DNA from: Serratia sp. Ag1
GTDB taxonomy: Bacteria; Pseudomonadota; Gammaproteobacteria; Enterobacterales; Enterobacteriaceae
Reading direction: 5' to 3'
Assembly: GCF_000743355.1 (NCBI RefSeq)
Contig: NZ_JQEI01000016.1
Span: forward strand, 62,001-126,000
Length of the DNA stretch: 64,000 nucleotides
Part shown: piece by piece, positions 16,024-24,579 of the stretch
Numbering within the stretch: the first letter of the stretch is position 1
How the letters are laid out: the number at the start of each line of letters is the position of its first letter
The notes under the pieces: model-generated
What the model saw: only the letters and a program-made list of their open reading frames with translations
Databases searched by the model: none
What the model was told of the DNA's origin: nothing
Position numbers and translations under genes: made by a program

Positions 16024-17691
16024 TTACTTTAAATTTTTCAGTATGTTAGCCAATCGTTGATTGCCACCGGCAACCGGAGCCCATTGGTAGTGGACCACTG
16101 AAATATCATTGGTTTGCAGATCATCAGCAAAGCTGCGCAAACCCGCGTTAATCACGGAAACGCCGTCCAGCATTGCGGGGGCTGATGCGGTTACGCCAAC
16201 CAGCGGGGGAGCAATGAGCTGGCTGGCCAGCAGCGTTGCTTCCGGCAGCGAGTTCATGACGGCAATACCTGCTGCACTGAGGGTGGCAATCTGTTTGGAG
16301 CGCTGCTGTGGATCCTGTTCAGTGCCGGTCACCGTGGCAATAACGGCCAGCGGCTGCGCCGCACCGCGCTTTTCACGCAGGCGTTTAACCTCATCAGCCA
16401 GCGAACTGGCGGGATCTTCCTGCGCGCCGTAGCCGATCACCACATCCAACAGCAACACGCCAACCTGTGGTTGTTGGGCAAGACGGGCAATTTCCTGATT
16501 GCGGGTAGAAGGGTCGATCATCGGGTGGGGCTTACCCTGAGTATAAAAATCATCCCCCAGATCGATAATGCGGTGCCCCTCGGTGTTGAGCATTGAGCCC
16601 TGTTGATGCTGGCGGTCGGCTTCAAGGCCTAACTCAGCAGCCAGCAGCATGGCGCATTCTGCTGCCAGCGTACCGCCAGCATACAAACCGCAAATCTTGC
16701 CGCCGCACACTGCGGGTTGTTGCGCCGCCATTTGCTGGATATGTGCCAACATTGCGGCAAGGCGGGCTGCCTCATCCAGCGTGCTGGCAAAAGTGATATT
16801 GCCCTCTTGCCTCACCGGGTTTTGCGCGCCAAGGAACAGCGCGACTACCGGTTTGCCGAGGGTTTTCATTTCTGCAATGACCTGCTTGCGCACGGTTTCT
16901 GCCGGGGGTTTGGAGACAAACGCCAGCACTTGGCTCTGTGGATCTGCTGCCAGCATGCGCAGTGCGCTGATGGCGCTGATTCCCCCCACGGCAGCCGTTA
17001 AGTCACGCCCGCCCAAGCCGATCGCGTGAGAAACGCCTTGCCTGGCCAGAGTAATTTGCGATATCAGTTCCTGGATCCCGGTTCCTGAAGCGCCAATGAC
17101 GCCAATCATCCCTTTGGGAGCCAGATTGGCAAAGGCCAGCGGCGCTCCGGCGATATTGGCCGTGCCGCAGTCAGGCCCCATCACGATCAGGCCTTTGCTG
17201 CGCGCCTTGGTTTTTAACGCGACTTCCTGCTCAACGCTGACGTTATCGGAAAACATCATTACGTTGCAGCCATCATCCAGTGCTTGCTCGGCCAGCTCGG
17301 CGGCATATTCACCGGCAATCGAGATCAGCACCATATTGGCATCAGGCAGTTTCTGCCGCGCCATGCGCCAACTACGTGCTTTGAGCAGGCGTTTACCGCC
17401 CTGTTGCCCTTGAGCAAGCGCTTTCAGCGCCGCGTCTAACGCCTCACTGATTTGTTCAGTGATTGTGCCGTCGGCAACTGCTGTTTTGATCGCTACGCAA
17501 ATGTCATTCGGGGTGGCCTCGCTGAATTGCGGGTGCCAGAAGCCGGTCGCTTCAAGCAAGGATTTATTGGCCGGGGTCCCCATCATGACCGAGATTTCTT
17601 CAACATTCGGTGATTCACTGAGTTTACGGGAAATGAGCATCAGGCTGACCGAGTCCTGAAAGCTCCCTTTTTTTATAAAAGCATGGATCAT
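16024..17691 (-). CDS. fdrA: FdrA/AllF, acyl-CoA synthetase-like oxamate carbamoyltransferase subunit
   Basis: 555 residues, the length of E. coli FdrA. It is built like succinyl-CoA ligase alpha chain, with a CoA-binding-type Rossmann domain (GPDCGTANIAG, GVIGASGTGIQELISQI, HAIGLGGRDL) and a ligase-like C-terminal half. The start at 17691 follows AAGGATATCACT. It heads the fdrA-allG-allH operon, divergent from allD over 494 bp, as in E. coli. Originally found as a suppressor of dominant-negative ftsH alleles; the carbamoyltransferase role is recent knowledge. Confidence 0.9.
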   Translation of the reverse strand: MIHAFIKKGSFQDSVSLMLISRKLSESPNVEEISVMMGTPANKSLLEATGFWHPQFSEATPNDICVAIKTAVADGTITEQISEALDAALKALAQGQQGGKRLLKARSWRMARQKLPDANMVLISIAGEYAAELAEQALDDGCNVMMFSDNVSVEQEVALKTKARSKGLIVMGPDCGTANIAGAPLAFANLAPKGMIGVIGASGTGIQELISQITLARQGVSHAIGLGGRDLTAAVGGISAISALRMLAADPQSQVLAFVSKPPAETVRKQVIAEMKTLGKPVVALFLGAQNPVRQEGNITFASTLDEAARLAAMLAHIQQMAAQQPAVCGGKICGLYAGGTLAAECAMLLAAELGLEADRQHQQGSMLNTEGHRIIDLGDDFYTQGKPHPMIDPSTRNQEIARLAQQPQVGVLLLDVVIGYGAQEDPASSLADEVKRLREKRGAAQPLAVIATVTGTEQDPQQRSKQIATLSAAGIAVMNSLPEATLLASQLIAPPLVGVTASAPAMLDGVSVINAGLRSFADDLQTNDISVVHYQWAPVAGGNQRLANILKNLK

Positions 17692-17818
17692 AGTGATATC
17701 CTTAAAACAGCATGTGAACTTCGCAAGCATTAATCATGAGCGGTAACCACAGGTATTTGGGGTATAGTTATTCGTTTCGTCTTCTTGTTTGCCAAGCTAC
17801 AAATAAAACACTGCATTG

Positions 17819-17838
17819 AAGGTGAGTATCATCACACT
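17819..17838. promoter_or_regulatory. Candidate CRP-binding site
   Basis: GGTGA-GTATCA-TCACA matches the CRP half-sites (TGTGA-N6-TCACA) at 9 of 10 positions and is flanked by AA and CT. It is about 135 bp upstream of fdrA and 350 bp upstream of allD. Confidence 0.45.
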
Positions 17839-18033
17839 TTATTTATTGTGAGATAAAATCATTAAATATTGCTTCAATTAATAAAGAAAATAATAAGATT
17901 GCACAACTTTGTTAGAAAAGTTTTAATAATGCCAAACCCATTCAATAAAAATTTAAGTCAATAAAGTAATATCCACCTGGATCACATTATTTTCTGCTGA
18001 GCTTTATACATTACCCTCCAGAGGTGGTTTTAA

Positions 18034-18160
18034 TATACCCGTCATACTTCAAGTTGCTTGGGTGTTGGCTGCCCTCATTCACCCCAGTCACTTACTTGAG
18101 TAAGCTCCTGGGGATTCACTCGGTTGCCGCCTACAAGCAACTTGAATTATTTTGGGTATA
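18034..18160. repeat. Full-length 127-bp palindromic repeat (copy 2), in the allD leader
   Basis: It has the same length and nearly the same sequence as 468-594 (TATACCCGTCATACTTC ... AATTATTTTGGGTATA), with the same internal CCCCAG/CTGGGG arms. It ends 25 bp before the allD start, so it separates upstream control sites from the gene and probably lies in the mRNA leader. Confidence 0.88.
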
Positions 18161-18185
18161 AACCGTAGTAACAAAAGGACTGTCT

Positions 18186-19235
18186 ATGAAAGTCTCTAAA
18201 CAGCAATTGCATCAACTCATTCAAAATAAAATTCATGCTGCTGGTCTGAGCGAACAGCATGCAGGCATTGTCGCCGACGTTTTGGTTCACGCCGATGCCC
18301 GGGGCATCCATTCTCATGGCGCTGTGCGCGTGGAGTATTACTCTGAGCGCATCAGCAAGGGGGGAACCAACAATAATCCCCACTTTACGTTTGAAAAAAC
18401 CGGTCCGTGCAGTGCTATTTTTGATGGAGATAACGGCGCCGGGCATGTTGCTGCCAAGCTGAGTATGGATCACGCGATCGAAATGGCTAAGGAAAATGGC
18501 GTTGCGGTGGTGGGTGTGCGCCGTATTGGCCACAGCGGCGCGCTGTCTTACTTTGTTCAGCAGGCCGCCCGTGCAGGCATGATCGGGATCTCTCTCTGCC
18601 AATCGGATCCGATGGTGGTTCCTTATGGCGGTGCGGAAGTGTATTACGGCACCAACCCGATCGCTTTCTCTGCGCCAGCGGAAGGTGATGACATCGTGAC
18701 CTTTGATATGGCGACCACCGTGCAGGCATGGGGTAAAGTGCTGGATGCCCGTTCGCGCAACGCACCCATTCCAGATACCTGGGCCGTTGACAGTGAAGGT
18801 AAACATACCACCGATCCTTTTGCCGTGAGCGGGCTGTTGCCGATTGCCGGGCCAAAAGGCTATGGCCTGATGATGATGGTTGATATTCTGTCTGGCGTCT
18901 TGCTTGGGCTACCGTTTGGTAAACACGTCAGCTCGATGTATCACGATCTGAGCGCTGGCCGGGAATTGGGCCAACTGCATATCGTGCTCAACCCAGGTAA
19001 TTTCACCAGTGCCAGCACCTTCCGTAAGCACGTCAGCCAGGTAATGAAAGAATTAAATGAAATCAAACCCGCTCCTGGTGTGGAAAAAGTGCTCTATCCT
19101 GGGCAAGGCAGCCATATGCGAGAAATACAGAACGAGAAGAATGGCATCGAAATTGTCGATGAAATTTATCAATATCTGATTTCCGATGATATTTACCAGC
19201 GTTCATACGATCATAAAGATCCCTTTGCCAGTTAA
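18186..19235 (+). CDS. allD: AllD, ureidoglycolate dehydrogenase (NAD+)
   Basis: 349 residues, the length of E. coli AllD, of the malate/lactate dehydrogenase 2 family. HADARGIHSHGAVRVEYY carries the conserved active-site His segment, and GHSGALSYFVQQAA and ATTVQAWGKV are family blocks. It oxidises S-ureidoglycolate to oxalurate, feeding AllFGH. ACAAAAGGACTGTCT precedes the ATG. First gene of allDCE, expected to be activated by AllS. Confidence 0.95.
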   Translation: MKVSKQQLHQLIQNKIHAAGLSEQHAGIVADVLVHADARGIHSHGAVRVEYYSERISKGGTNNNPHFTFEKTGPCSAIFDGDNGAGHVAAKLSMDHAIEMAKENGVAVVGVRRIGHSGALSYFVQQAARAGMIGISLCQSDPMVVPYGGAEVYYGTNPIAFSAPAEGDDIVTFDMATTVQAWGKVLDARSRNAPIPDTWAVDSEGKHTTDPFAVSGLLPIAGPKGYGLMMMVDILSGVLLGLPFGKHVSSMYHDLSAGRELGQLHIVLNPGNFTSASTFRKHVSQVMKELNEIKPAPGVEKVLYPGQGSHMREIQNEKNGIEIVDEIYQYLISDDIYQRSYDHKDPFAS

Positions 19236-19281
19236 TTCAGCAGATCATTAAAAAGGGCGTTTGAAATATCAGCGCCCTGCC

Positions 19282-19303
19282 TACCCCAAATAATTCGAGT
19301 TGC
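19282..19303. repeat. Half copy of the palindromic repeat before allC
   Basis: TACCCCAAATAATTCGAGTTGC corresponds to one terminal arm of the 127-bp repeat. The opposite arm is missing, so it is a remnant in the allD-allC spacer. Confidence 0.5.
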
Positions 19304-19329
19304 TGAAAATTGAAAGTGGACAGATAAAG

Positions 19330-20562
19330 ATGAGAAATTTCCAACAAGCAATTAGCGAAACCTCTGGTTGGTTATCAAAAATAGGTGCAGATCCTGGCGG
19401 TGGCATGACGCGGCTATTATATACCCAAGAGTGGATCGATGCTCAACGTGCGCTTAAACAGGCATTTGAACGTGCGGGATTAGTGGCTTCTTATGACGCA
19501 ATTGGTAACCTGTCCGGGCGCTTGCTGGGAAATAAATATCCCGACCAGGTGATCCTTTCCGGTTCCCATATTGATACCGTGGTAAACGGTGGCAATCTTG
19601 ATGGGCAGTTTGGTATCGAAGCGGCTTATTTGGCGATTAAGTACCTTAAAGAGACCTATGGCACACCATTGCGGACTCTGGAGGTTATCTCCCTGGCTGA
19701 AGAAGAGGGCAGCCGATTTCCTTATGTGTTCTGGGGGAGCAAAAACGTTATTGGTACGGCAAACAGCGAAGAGGTTAAATCGATTTGCGACACGGCAGGC
19801 GTTAACTTTGTCGATGCGATGCATGACGCAGGTTTTGATTTCCCGGCGCCACATCAGCCGCCGCGCACAGATATTGCGGCCTTTGTTGAACTGCATATTG
19901 AGCAGGGCAAGGTGTTGGAAACCGAAGGGAAAACCATTGGTGTCGTGACCGATATCGTTGGCCAACGCCGCTATAATGTTACGTTGCTCGGTGAGGCTAA
20001 CCATGCTGGCAGCACGCCGATGAGTTACCGCAAAGACACGATTCATGCTTTTAGCCGCATCTGTTGTGAGTCGATCGCTAAAGCACAGGCGGAAGGCGAT
20101 CCGTTGGTATTGACCTTCGGCAAGGTTGAGCCGAAACCCAACGTTGTCAATGTGGTGCCAGGTTGTACGCATTTCACCATTGACTGCCGCCATACCGATC
20201 AGCCAACGTTGTTGCGCTTTACGCAGCAGTTGGAGGCCGACATTCAGCGTATTTGTGCGAAAATGGGCGTCATTTCTCAGATTGACTTGTGGATGGATGA
20301 GGCTCCTATCCCGATGGACCGGCGGTTGGTGCAAGATATCACCCATCTTTGCGAAACCGAGCGCCTCAGCTACCGCCTGATGCACAGCGGTGCAGGCCAT
20401 GATGCGCAAATCTTCGCGCCACGGGTACCGACGGTGATGATATTTGTCCCCAGCGTTGCCGGTATCAGCCACAACCCAGCCGAAAAAACCGCCATCGGCG
20501 ATCTGGCCGTAGGGGTCAATATTCTGGCTCACACTCTTTATCGATTGGCTTATCAGGAATAG
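19330..20562 (+). CDS. allC: AllC, allantoate amidohydrolase
   Basis: 410 residues (E. coli 411), an M20-type metallopeptidase fold. Metal-binding motifs are GSHIDTVVNGG, AEEEGSRF, HIEQGKV and the C-terminal GISHNPAE; GADPGGGMTRLLYT is a characteristic N-terminal block. It hydrolyses allantoate to S-ureidoglycine, ammonia and CO2. The start at 19330 follows from alignment with E. coli; the upstream extension would begin inside a repeat remnant. Confidence 0.94.
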   Translation: MRNFQQAISETSGWLSKIGADPGGGMTRLLYTQEWIDAQRALKQAFERAGLVASYDAIGNLSGRLLGNKYPDQVILSGSHIDTVVNGGNLDGQFGIEAAYLAIKYLKETYGTPLRTLEVISLAEEEGSRFPYVFWGSKNVIGTANSEEVKSICDTAGVNFVDAMHDAGFDFPAPHQPPRTDIAAFVELHIEQGKVLETEGKTIGVVTDIVGQRRYNVTLLGEANHAGSTPMSYRKDTIHAFSRICCESIAKAQAEGDPLVLTFGKVEPKPNVVNVVPGCTHFTIDCRHTDQPTLLRFTQQLEADIQRICAKMGVISQIDLWMDEAPIPMDRRLVQDITHLCETERLSYRLMHSGAGHDAQIFAPRVPTVMIFVPSVAGISHNPAEKTAIGDLAVGVNILAHTLYRLAYQE

Positions 20563-20581
20563 GTAGCCAGAGGGCATCAAC

Positions 20582-20612
20582 CTGTTCCTGCACGTTAAAC
20601 ACGTGGGAACAG
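20582..20612 (+). promoter_or_regulatory. Intercistronic stem-loop between allC and allE
   Basis: CTGTTCC-TG-CACGT and ACGTG-GGAACAG form a 12-bp stem with one 2-nt bulge and loop TAAAC, 12 bp before the allE ribosome site. No T-run follows, so it is more likely to affect mRNA stability or allE translation than to terminate. Confidence 0.5.
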
Positions 20613-20635
20613 ATTTATTAATCAGGAGAATCAAC

Positions 20636-21421
20636 GTGGGTTATTTCAACAATCAAATTGGCTATCCAACCGATATTTTATCATCTCGCTCAGTGATCAA
20701 ACGCAACAACTATGCGCTTATTCCGGTAGAAGGCTTGGTACGCAATATCGTTCCGGGCTTTGAAAACTGCGATATCACTATTTTATCGACACCCAAACTG
20801 GGTGCCAGCTTTGTCGATTATCTGGTTACTCTGCACGCAGACGGTCGAAATCAGCAGGGGTTTGGTGGTGAAAACATTGAAACCTTTGTTTATGTGATCG
20901 ACGGGAAAATTAACGCATCGGCTAATGAAACCTCTTATGCGCTGACCAGCGGCGGTTATCTTTATTGCCCGGCGGGGGTGACTTTGCGCTTGGCCAATGA
21001 CAATGCAGGCAAGCCAAGCCAGCTATTCCTGTATAAACGCGCCTATAACCGCATTGCAGGTTATGAAGCTCATGTCGTTTGCGACAATGTGAAAAACCTC
21101 GAAAAGATCCACTACGAAGGTATGAGTGATGTGATCCTGCAGGACTTACTGCCGAAAGATCTTGGTTTTGATATGAATATGCACATTCTCTCTTTCGAAC
21201 CTGGTGCCAGCCACGGTTACATTGAAACTCATGTTCAGGAACATGGTGCTTATATATTGAGTGGGAACGGTGTTTATAATTTGGACAATGAGTGGATCCC
21301 GGTGAAGAAGGGCGATTATATCTTTATGGCGGCCTATGTGCCTCAAGCTGGTTATGCAGTAGGTAAAGAGCGCTTCAGCTATATCTATTCAAAGGATTGT
21401 AACCGCGACGTTGAGATTTGA
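20636..21421 (+). CDS. allE: AllE, (S)-ureidoglycine aminohydrolase
   Basis: 261 residues, identical in length to E. coli AllE, a bicupin Mn enzyme. Motifs are VPGFENCDITILSTPKLGASF, GGYLYCPAG and the second-cupin FDMNMHILSFEPGASHGYIETHVQEHGAY block with its metal-binding Glu/His/His. It converts S-ureidoglycine to S-ureidoglycolate and ammonia. The start is a GTG at 20636, fixed by AGGAG 8 bp upstream and by alignment. Last gene of allDCE. Confidence 0.94.
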   Translation: MGYFNNQIGYPTDILSSRSVIKRNNYALIPVEGLVRNIVPGFENCDITILSTPKLGASFVDYLVTLHADGRNQQGFGGENIETFVYVIDGKINASANETSYALTSGGYLYCPAGVTLRLANDNAGKPSQLFLYKRAYNRIAGYEAHVVCDNVKNLEKIHYEGMSDVILQDLLPKDLGFDMNMHILSFEPGASHGYIETHVQEHGAYILSGNGVYNLDNEWIPVKKGDYIFMAAYVPQAGYAVGKERFSYIYSKDCNRDVEI

Positions 21422-21432
21422 TTTGGTTCAAT

Positions 21433-21459
21433 TCGGTCGATGCCATTGGTATCGACCGA
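21433..21459 (+). terminator. Stem-loop after allE
   Basis: TCGGTCGAT and ATCGACCGA form a perfect 9-bp stem with a 9-nt loop, 11 bp after the allE stop. It lacks a T-run, so termination or 3'-end protection are both possible. Confidence 0.45.
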
Positions 21460-21473
21460 CATTCTCCAACCAA

Positions 21474-21690
21474 TTACTTCACCGTATCAAGCATGCGCCA
21501 GAGCACCACTTTATAAACCTGCTGCAGTGCCCCATCAAATTCCTGTTGCCTGCCATTACTGATAATCCTGATTCAACGTTAACAGCAGATCCGCTTCTTC
21601 TTGCGTACATTGATCCAGCCCTGCGCCGCTCTGTTCATTTTGCGAATACGCCGGGCAGTAGTTTCTTGTTTAACATACATGCTCCTGTTT
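21474..21690 (-). pseudogene. Decayed small gene, unidentified
   Basis: On the minus strand a protein-like text runs across frameshifts: an N-terminal piece near MLNKKLLPGVFAK, then AGLDQCTQEEADLLLTLNQDYQ, then, one frame over, GRQQEFDGALQQVYKVVLWRML ending in TAA at 21474. A good ribosome site (AACAGGAGC) precedes its first ATG. No intact frame exceeds 35 codons. It stands between ybbY and allE, where E. coli carries glxK, but the residues do not resemble glycerate kinase. I do not recognise the family. The rest of the 318-bp spacer holds only the stem-loop at 21433. Confidence 0.4.
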
Positions 21691-21739
21691 ATGATAAATG
21701 AACGGTTAGGTTTGTAATAATGGGAAAAATAAAGTCATC

Positions 21740-23041
21740 TTATTTCAGCCGATCCCAAGGTAAGATGTTTTCCAGTAACACTGACAGCATGACACCAATC
21801 AATAAACCATTACTCAGCAAGGGTCTGATCATCACGGGAACGCTGTGTAAAAAGCTAGCCGGAATGCTCATAAAGAATATCCCGAAAAATAAAGGGAACG
21901 CCAGACGGTAGATATTCTTTGGGCTCAAAGTAATCTGATTGAAAAAGAAGAAGGCTGAATAGAGCAACGGTAAATATGAGACCAGCATTACGGCACTGCT
22001 GATGGTTAACGGGATCGCGCAAAAAAAACGGGCTAACGCTGGCACTGCAGCGATCAACAGGAACAGTAGGCTACCTATTATGAACGATTGTCTGCTGCTG
22101 TCCTGCGTTTGGGTAATCAGGCCAATAGAAGAGACAAAGGGGGAAAATGGCACCACCCCTAATGGGGCCGAAAAACAGGTCAATAAACCGGAAGCGAAAA
22201 AACTGCGGCGGTAAAGCGCTTTGCTGGCCGGTTGATCACCATAAAACGCATCAGTACCGCGTATCGCCCCAAAACTGTTGGAAATATTAATCAGCCCGGC
22301 CAAGAGCGCACTGACAATAATGCCTGGCCGCAGATCTTGCGGTTGCCCAAGTGGGAAGAGCAGCCATTCATGGCTATCGATGCTCAACGCGTCGGGTTTG
22401 AATATCAGGCTATAGGCTACCCAGCCCACCACGGCCCCGATCAATAAAGCATATTTACCGATCGCGCGCGGCAAGAAAATAATGGTCACGACGATCAGCA
22501 GCATGATCGCAACTGCCAGAGAGAACGTCTGGTAGTTAATGATCACTGGCCCATTGTAGGCACCAAAAGGTAGCCCAAACATGCCTTTCATGAAGATCGC
22601 CACCAATTGGGCTCCCAGCAGGAACATAAACGTCCCCATAACGGCGGGGCGAAATAATGCTGCCAGCCGATGCCCAAGCCCGGTCACGCCAATCACAATG
22701 GTTAAAATACCTGACAGGAAAATCCCCACGGCCAGGCTACCGCCGATCACCGGCAGCGGCGTCCCGTTGGCCGATTCTGCCAGCGTCAGGGTTAATATTG
22801 TTACCCACCAGAGGCCGGTTGGCCCTTCCATAATGGCGCGCCGATGGCCGCCTATGACCTGGAACAGGCAGGCAATGGCGGTCGCCAGAAAGGTATATTG
22901 GGTAATACAGAAAGCCACACGGGGTGACAGATGAAATGCCGACTGCAAGGTGGGCGGAACCACCACCGTGTTGCAGAATATAAAGAAAAACCATTGAAAA
23001 CCTGACAACAAGTGGCCTCGCCACCACGGGGTTCCACTCAT
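21740..23041 (-). CDS. ybbY: YbbY-type NCS2 purine/xanthine-uracil permease
   Basis: 433 residues, the length of E. coli YbbY, with about 12-14 hydrophobic segments. Family blocks include LLSGFQWFFFIFCNTVVVPPTL, GHRRAIMEGPTGLWW, NISNSFGAIRGTDAFY, VIPFSPFVSSIGL and IRPLLSNGLLIG. It is an inner-membrane carrier of the nucleobase:cation symporter 2 family; the substrate is unproven. The ATG at 23041 aligns with E. coli; a TTG 11 codons upstream is also in frame. It lies 71 bp after allB in the same direction. Confidence 0.88.
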   Translation of the reverse strand: MSGTPWWRGHLLSGFQWFFFIFCNTVVVPPTLQSAFHLSPRVAFCITQYTFLATAIACLFQVIGGHRRAIMEGPTGLWWVTILTLTLAESANGTPLPVIGGSLAVGIFLSGILTIVIGVTGLGHRLAALFRPAVMGTFMFLLGAQLVAIFMKGMFGLPFGAYNGPVIINYQTFSLAVAIMLLIVVTIIFLPRAIGKYALLIGAVVGWVAYSLIFKPDALSIDSHEWLLFPLGQPQDLRPGIIVSALLAGLINISNSFGAIRGTDAFYGDQPASKALYRRSFFASGLLTCFSAPLGVVPFSPFVSSIGLITQTQDSSRQSFIIGSLLFLLIAAVPALARFFCAIPLTISSAVMLVSYLPLLYSAFFFFNQITLSPKNIYRLAFPLFFGIFFMSIPASFLHSVPVMIRPLLSNGLLIGVMLSVLLENILPWDRLK

Positions 23042-23112
23042 GGTTACACCATCCTTCTCACTACACAAAGACAATCGCGTTCACCAGAAGATGAACGCGA
23101 CATTAACGGTAC

Positions 23113-24474
23113 TTATTGCTGGTGCTTCAGCACAAATCTGCCCGTAGGGCGTGCGCCAAAGCCGGTCTTGATATCGTAAATGACCTCACCGCGCAGAATG
23201 GTTTTTGCCACGCGTGCGTTGATTTTCCGCCCAACATACGGGCTGACTTTATGGCGATACTCGAGAGCGTCTGTGGTTAATACATAGCTGCTGTTTGGTT
23301 GAATGAATACCAGGTCTGCATCCTGACCAATAGCGATGCGCCCTTTATGTTTCAGACCAAATATATCGGCGGCGTTGGTGGACATTAATTTAGAGAAGTC
23401 AGGCAGCGACATCCCTCTTTTTTGTACCGCTTCATCAAACATGATATCGACGCAGTTTTGTATCCCAGCGATCCCGCCCCAGGCTTGCATGACATTGCCC
23501 GCTTTCATATCCGGTGGGCAAGGGGAGTGATCGGAAACCAGGCAGTCAATCTCACCATTAAACAGTTTGTCCCACATTCCCTGCTGATTTTTTGCATCAC
23601 GAATCGGCGGTGAACATTTGGCTAATGTGCCAATTTCTTCAAACTGATCGGTATCCAGCACAAAGTAGTGCGGGCAGGATTCACAGGTGACCTGTTGCCC
23701 TTCCTGGCGTGCCCGGGTGACTTCTGCCACCCCTTCCGGGCTGCTGATATGGCAAATGTGCAGGCGGCAACCGGCGATTTTTGCCAGATACAGCACGCGG
23801 CGGATCGCTTCAACTTCGGTGAAGACGGGCCGTGACGCGACATAATCGTGGGCGGTGACGCGCCCAGCTTCTTTGGCTTCTTTACCCAACTCATCGCAAA
23901 TCAGGGCATTTTCTGCGTGAACGGCCACCAGTTGGTCGAGCTTGGAGAGGATCTGCAATCCTCGGAAGTATTCAAAATCATTCACATCGCGGAAGTCATT
24001 GCTGACGCTGCGATCGCCACAGGTGGCGACAAAACATTTATAAGCCACCACGCCAGCTTTATCGAGTTCCTGCAGCCGATCCAGATTGTAGGAAACCAGG
24101 CCGCCGAATTGTGCAGCATCAATGGTGAGTTTGCCTTCTGCCGCAAAAAACTTCATTTCTATGGTGGCTTTGTCGACGGTGGCGGGCAACTGGTTCAGCG
24201 GCATTTCAATCATGGTAGTGATGCCGCCTTTTGCGGCTGCGCGCGTACCTGTTTCATAACCTTCCCAATGGGTGCGGCCTGGTTCGGACATATGCGCATG
24301 GGCGTCGATCATACCTGGTGCCACGACCATACCGGTGGCATCGATCTCTGTTTTAGCCCCCGACAGGCCATGACCGATGGCGGCGATTTTGCCCTCTTTT
24401 ATGGCAACGTCTGTAATGATGGCTTGATGTTCAAGAACAACCGTGCCGTTTTTTATAATTGTATCGAATGACAT
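23113..24474 (-). CDS. allB: AllB, allantoinase
   Basis: 453 residues, identical in length to E. coli AllB. The binuclear metal site is complete: H59 and H61 in [11 protein letters not shown]146 in AYKCFVA, His in AVHAEN and HICHIS, and Asp in VSDHSPCP. It opens the hydantoin ring of S-allantoin to give allantoate. AAAGGAGAGTTACT precedes the ATG. Transcribed with allW upstream and ybbY downstream. Confidence 0.95.
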   Translation of the reverse strand: MSFDTIIKNGTVVLEHQAIITDVAIKEGKIAAIGHGLSGAKTEIDATGMVVAPGMIDAHAHMSEPGRTHWEGYETGTRAAAKGGITTMIEMPLNQLPATVDKATIEMKFFAAEGKLTIDAAQFGGLVSYNLDRLQELDKAGVVAYKCFVATCGDRSVSNDFRDVNDFEYFRGLQILSKLDQLVAVHAENALICDELGKEAKEAGRVTAHDYVASRPVFTEVEAIRRVLYLAKIAGCRLHICHISSPEGVAEVTRARQEGQQVTCESCPHYFVLDTDQFEEIGTLAKCSPPIRDAKNQQGMWDKLFNGEIDCLVSDHSPCPPDMKAGNVMQAWGGIAGIQNCVDIMFDEAVQKRGMSLPDFSKLMSTNAADIFGLKHKGRIAIGQDADLVFIQPNSSYVLTTDALEYRHKVSPYVGRKINARVAKTILRGEVIYDIKTGFGARPTGRFVLKHQQ

Positions 24475-24517
24475 AGTAACTCTCCTTTGTGAAATAAATT
24501 TATTGCGATTTAATATC

Positions 24518-24574
24518 TATACCCAAAATAATTCGAGTCAAAATCCAAGCAACTTGAAGTATGATGGGGATATA
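24518..24574. repeat. Short copy of the palindromic repeat between allB and allW
   Basis: TATACCCAAAATAATTCGAG ... GCAACTTGAAGTATGATGGGGATATA keeps both terminal arms in 57 bp and lacks the internal region, like the copy at 2018. Confidence 0.7.
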
Positions 24575-24579
24575 TATTT

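Larger units (their letters stand above)
17692..18185. other. fdrA-allD divergent control region
   Basis: 494 bp without a gene. The first 340 bp are AT-rich and likely carry the promoters of fdrA (minus) and allDCE (plus). A candidate CRP site lies at 17819-17838 and a full repeat fills 18034-18160. AllS is known to activate allDCE from this spacer in E. coli; I could not identify its site with confidence, and no AllR box is present. Confidence 0.55.

Noticed and set aside
17823-17860. Second CRP-like site around TGTGAGATAAAATCAT
   Set aside because: The half-sites are out of register and the right half is poor.
19480-20634. Open frame of 384 codons on the minus strand opposite allC
   Set aside because: allC is an intact, well-conserved enzyme on the plus strand; the antisense frame has no recognisable domain and no ribosome site.
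21474-21690. glxK pseudogene
   Set aside because: The recoverable peptide pieces share no visible motif with glycerate kinase.
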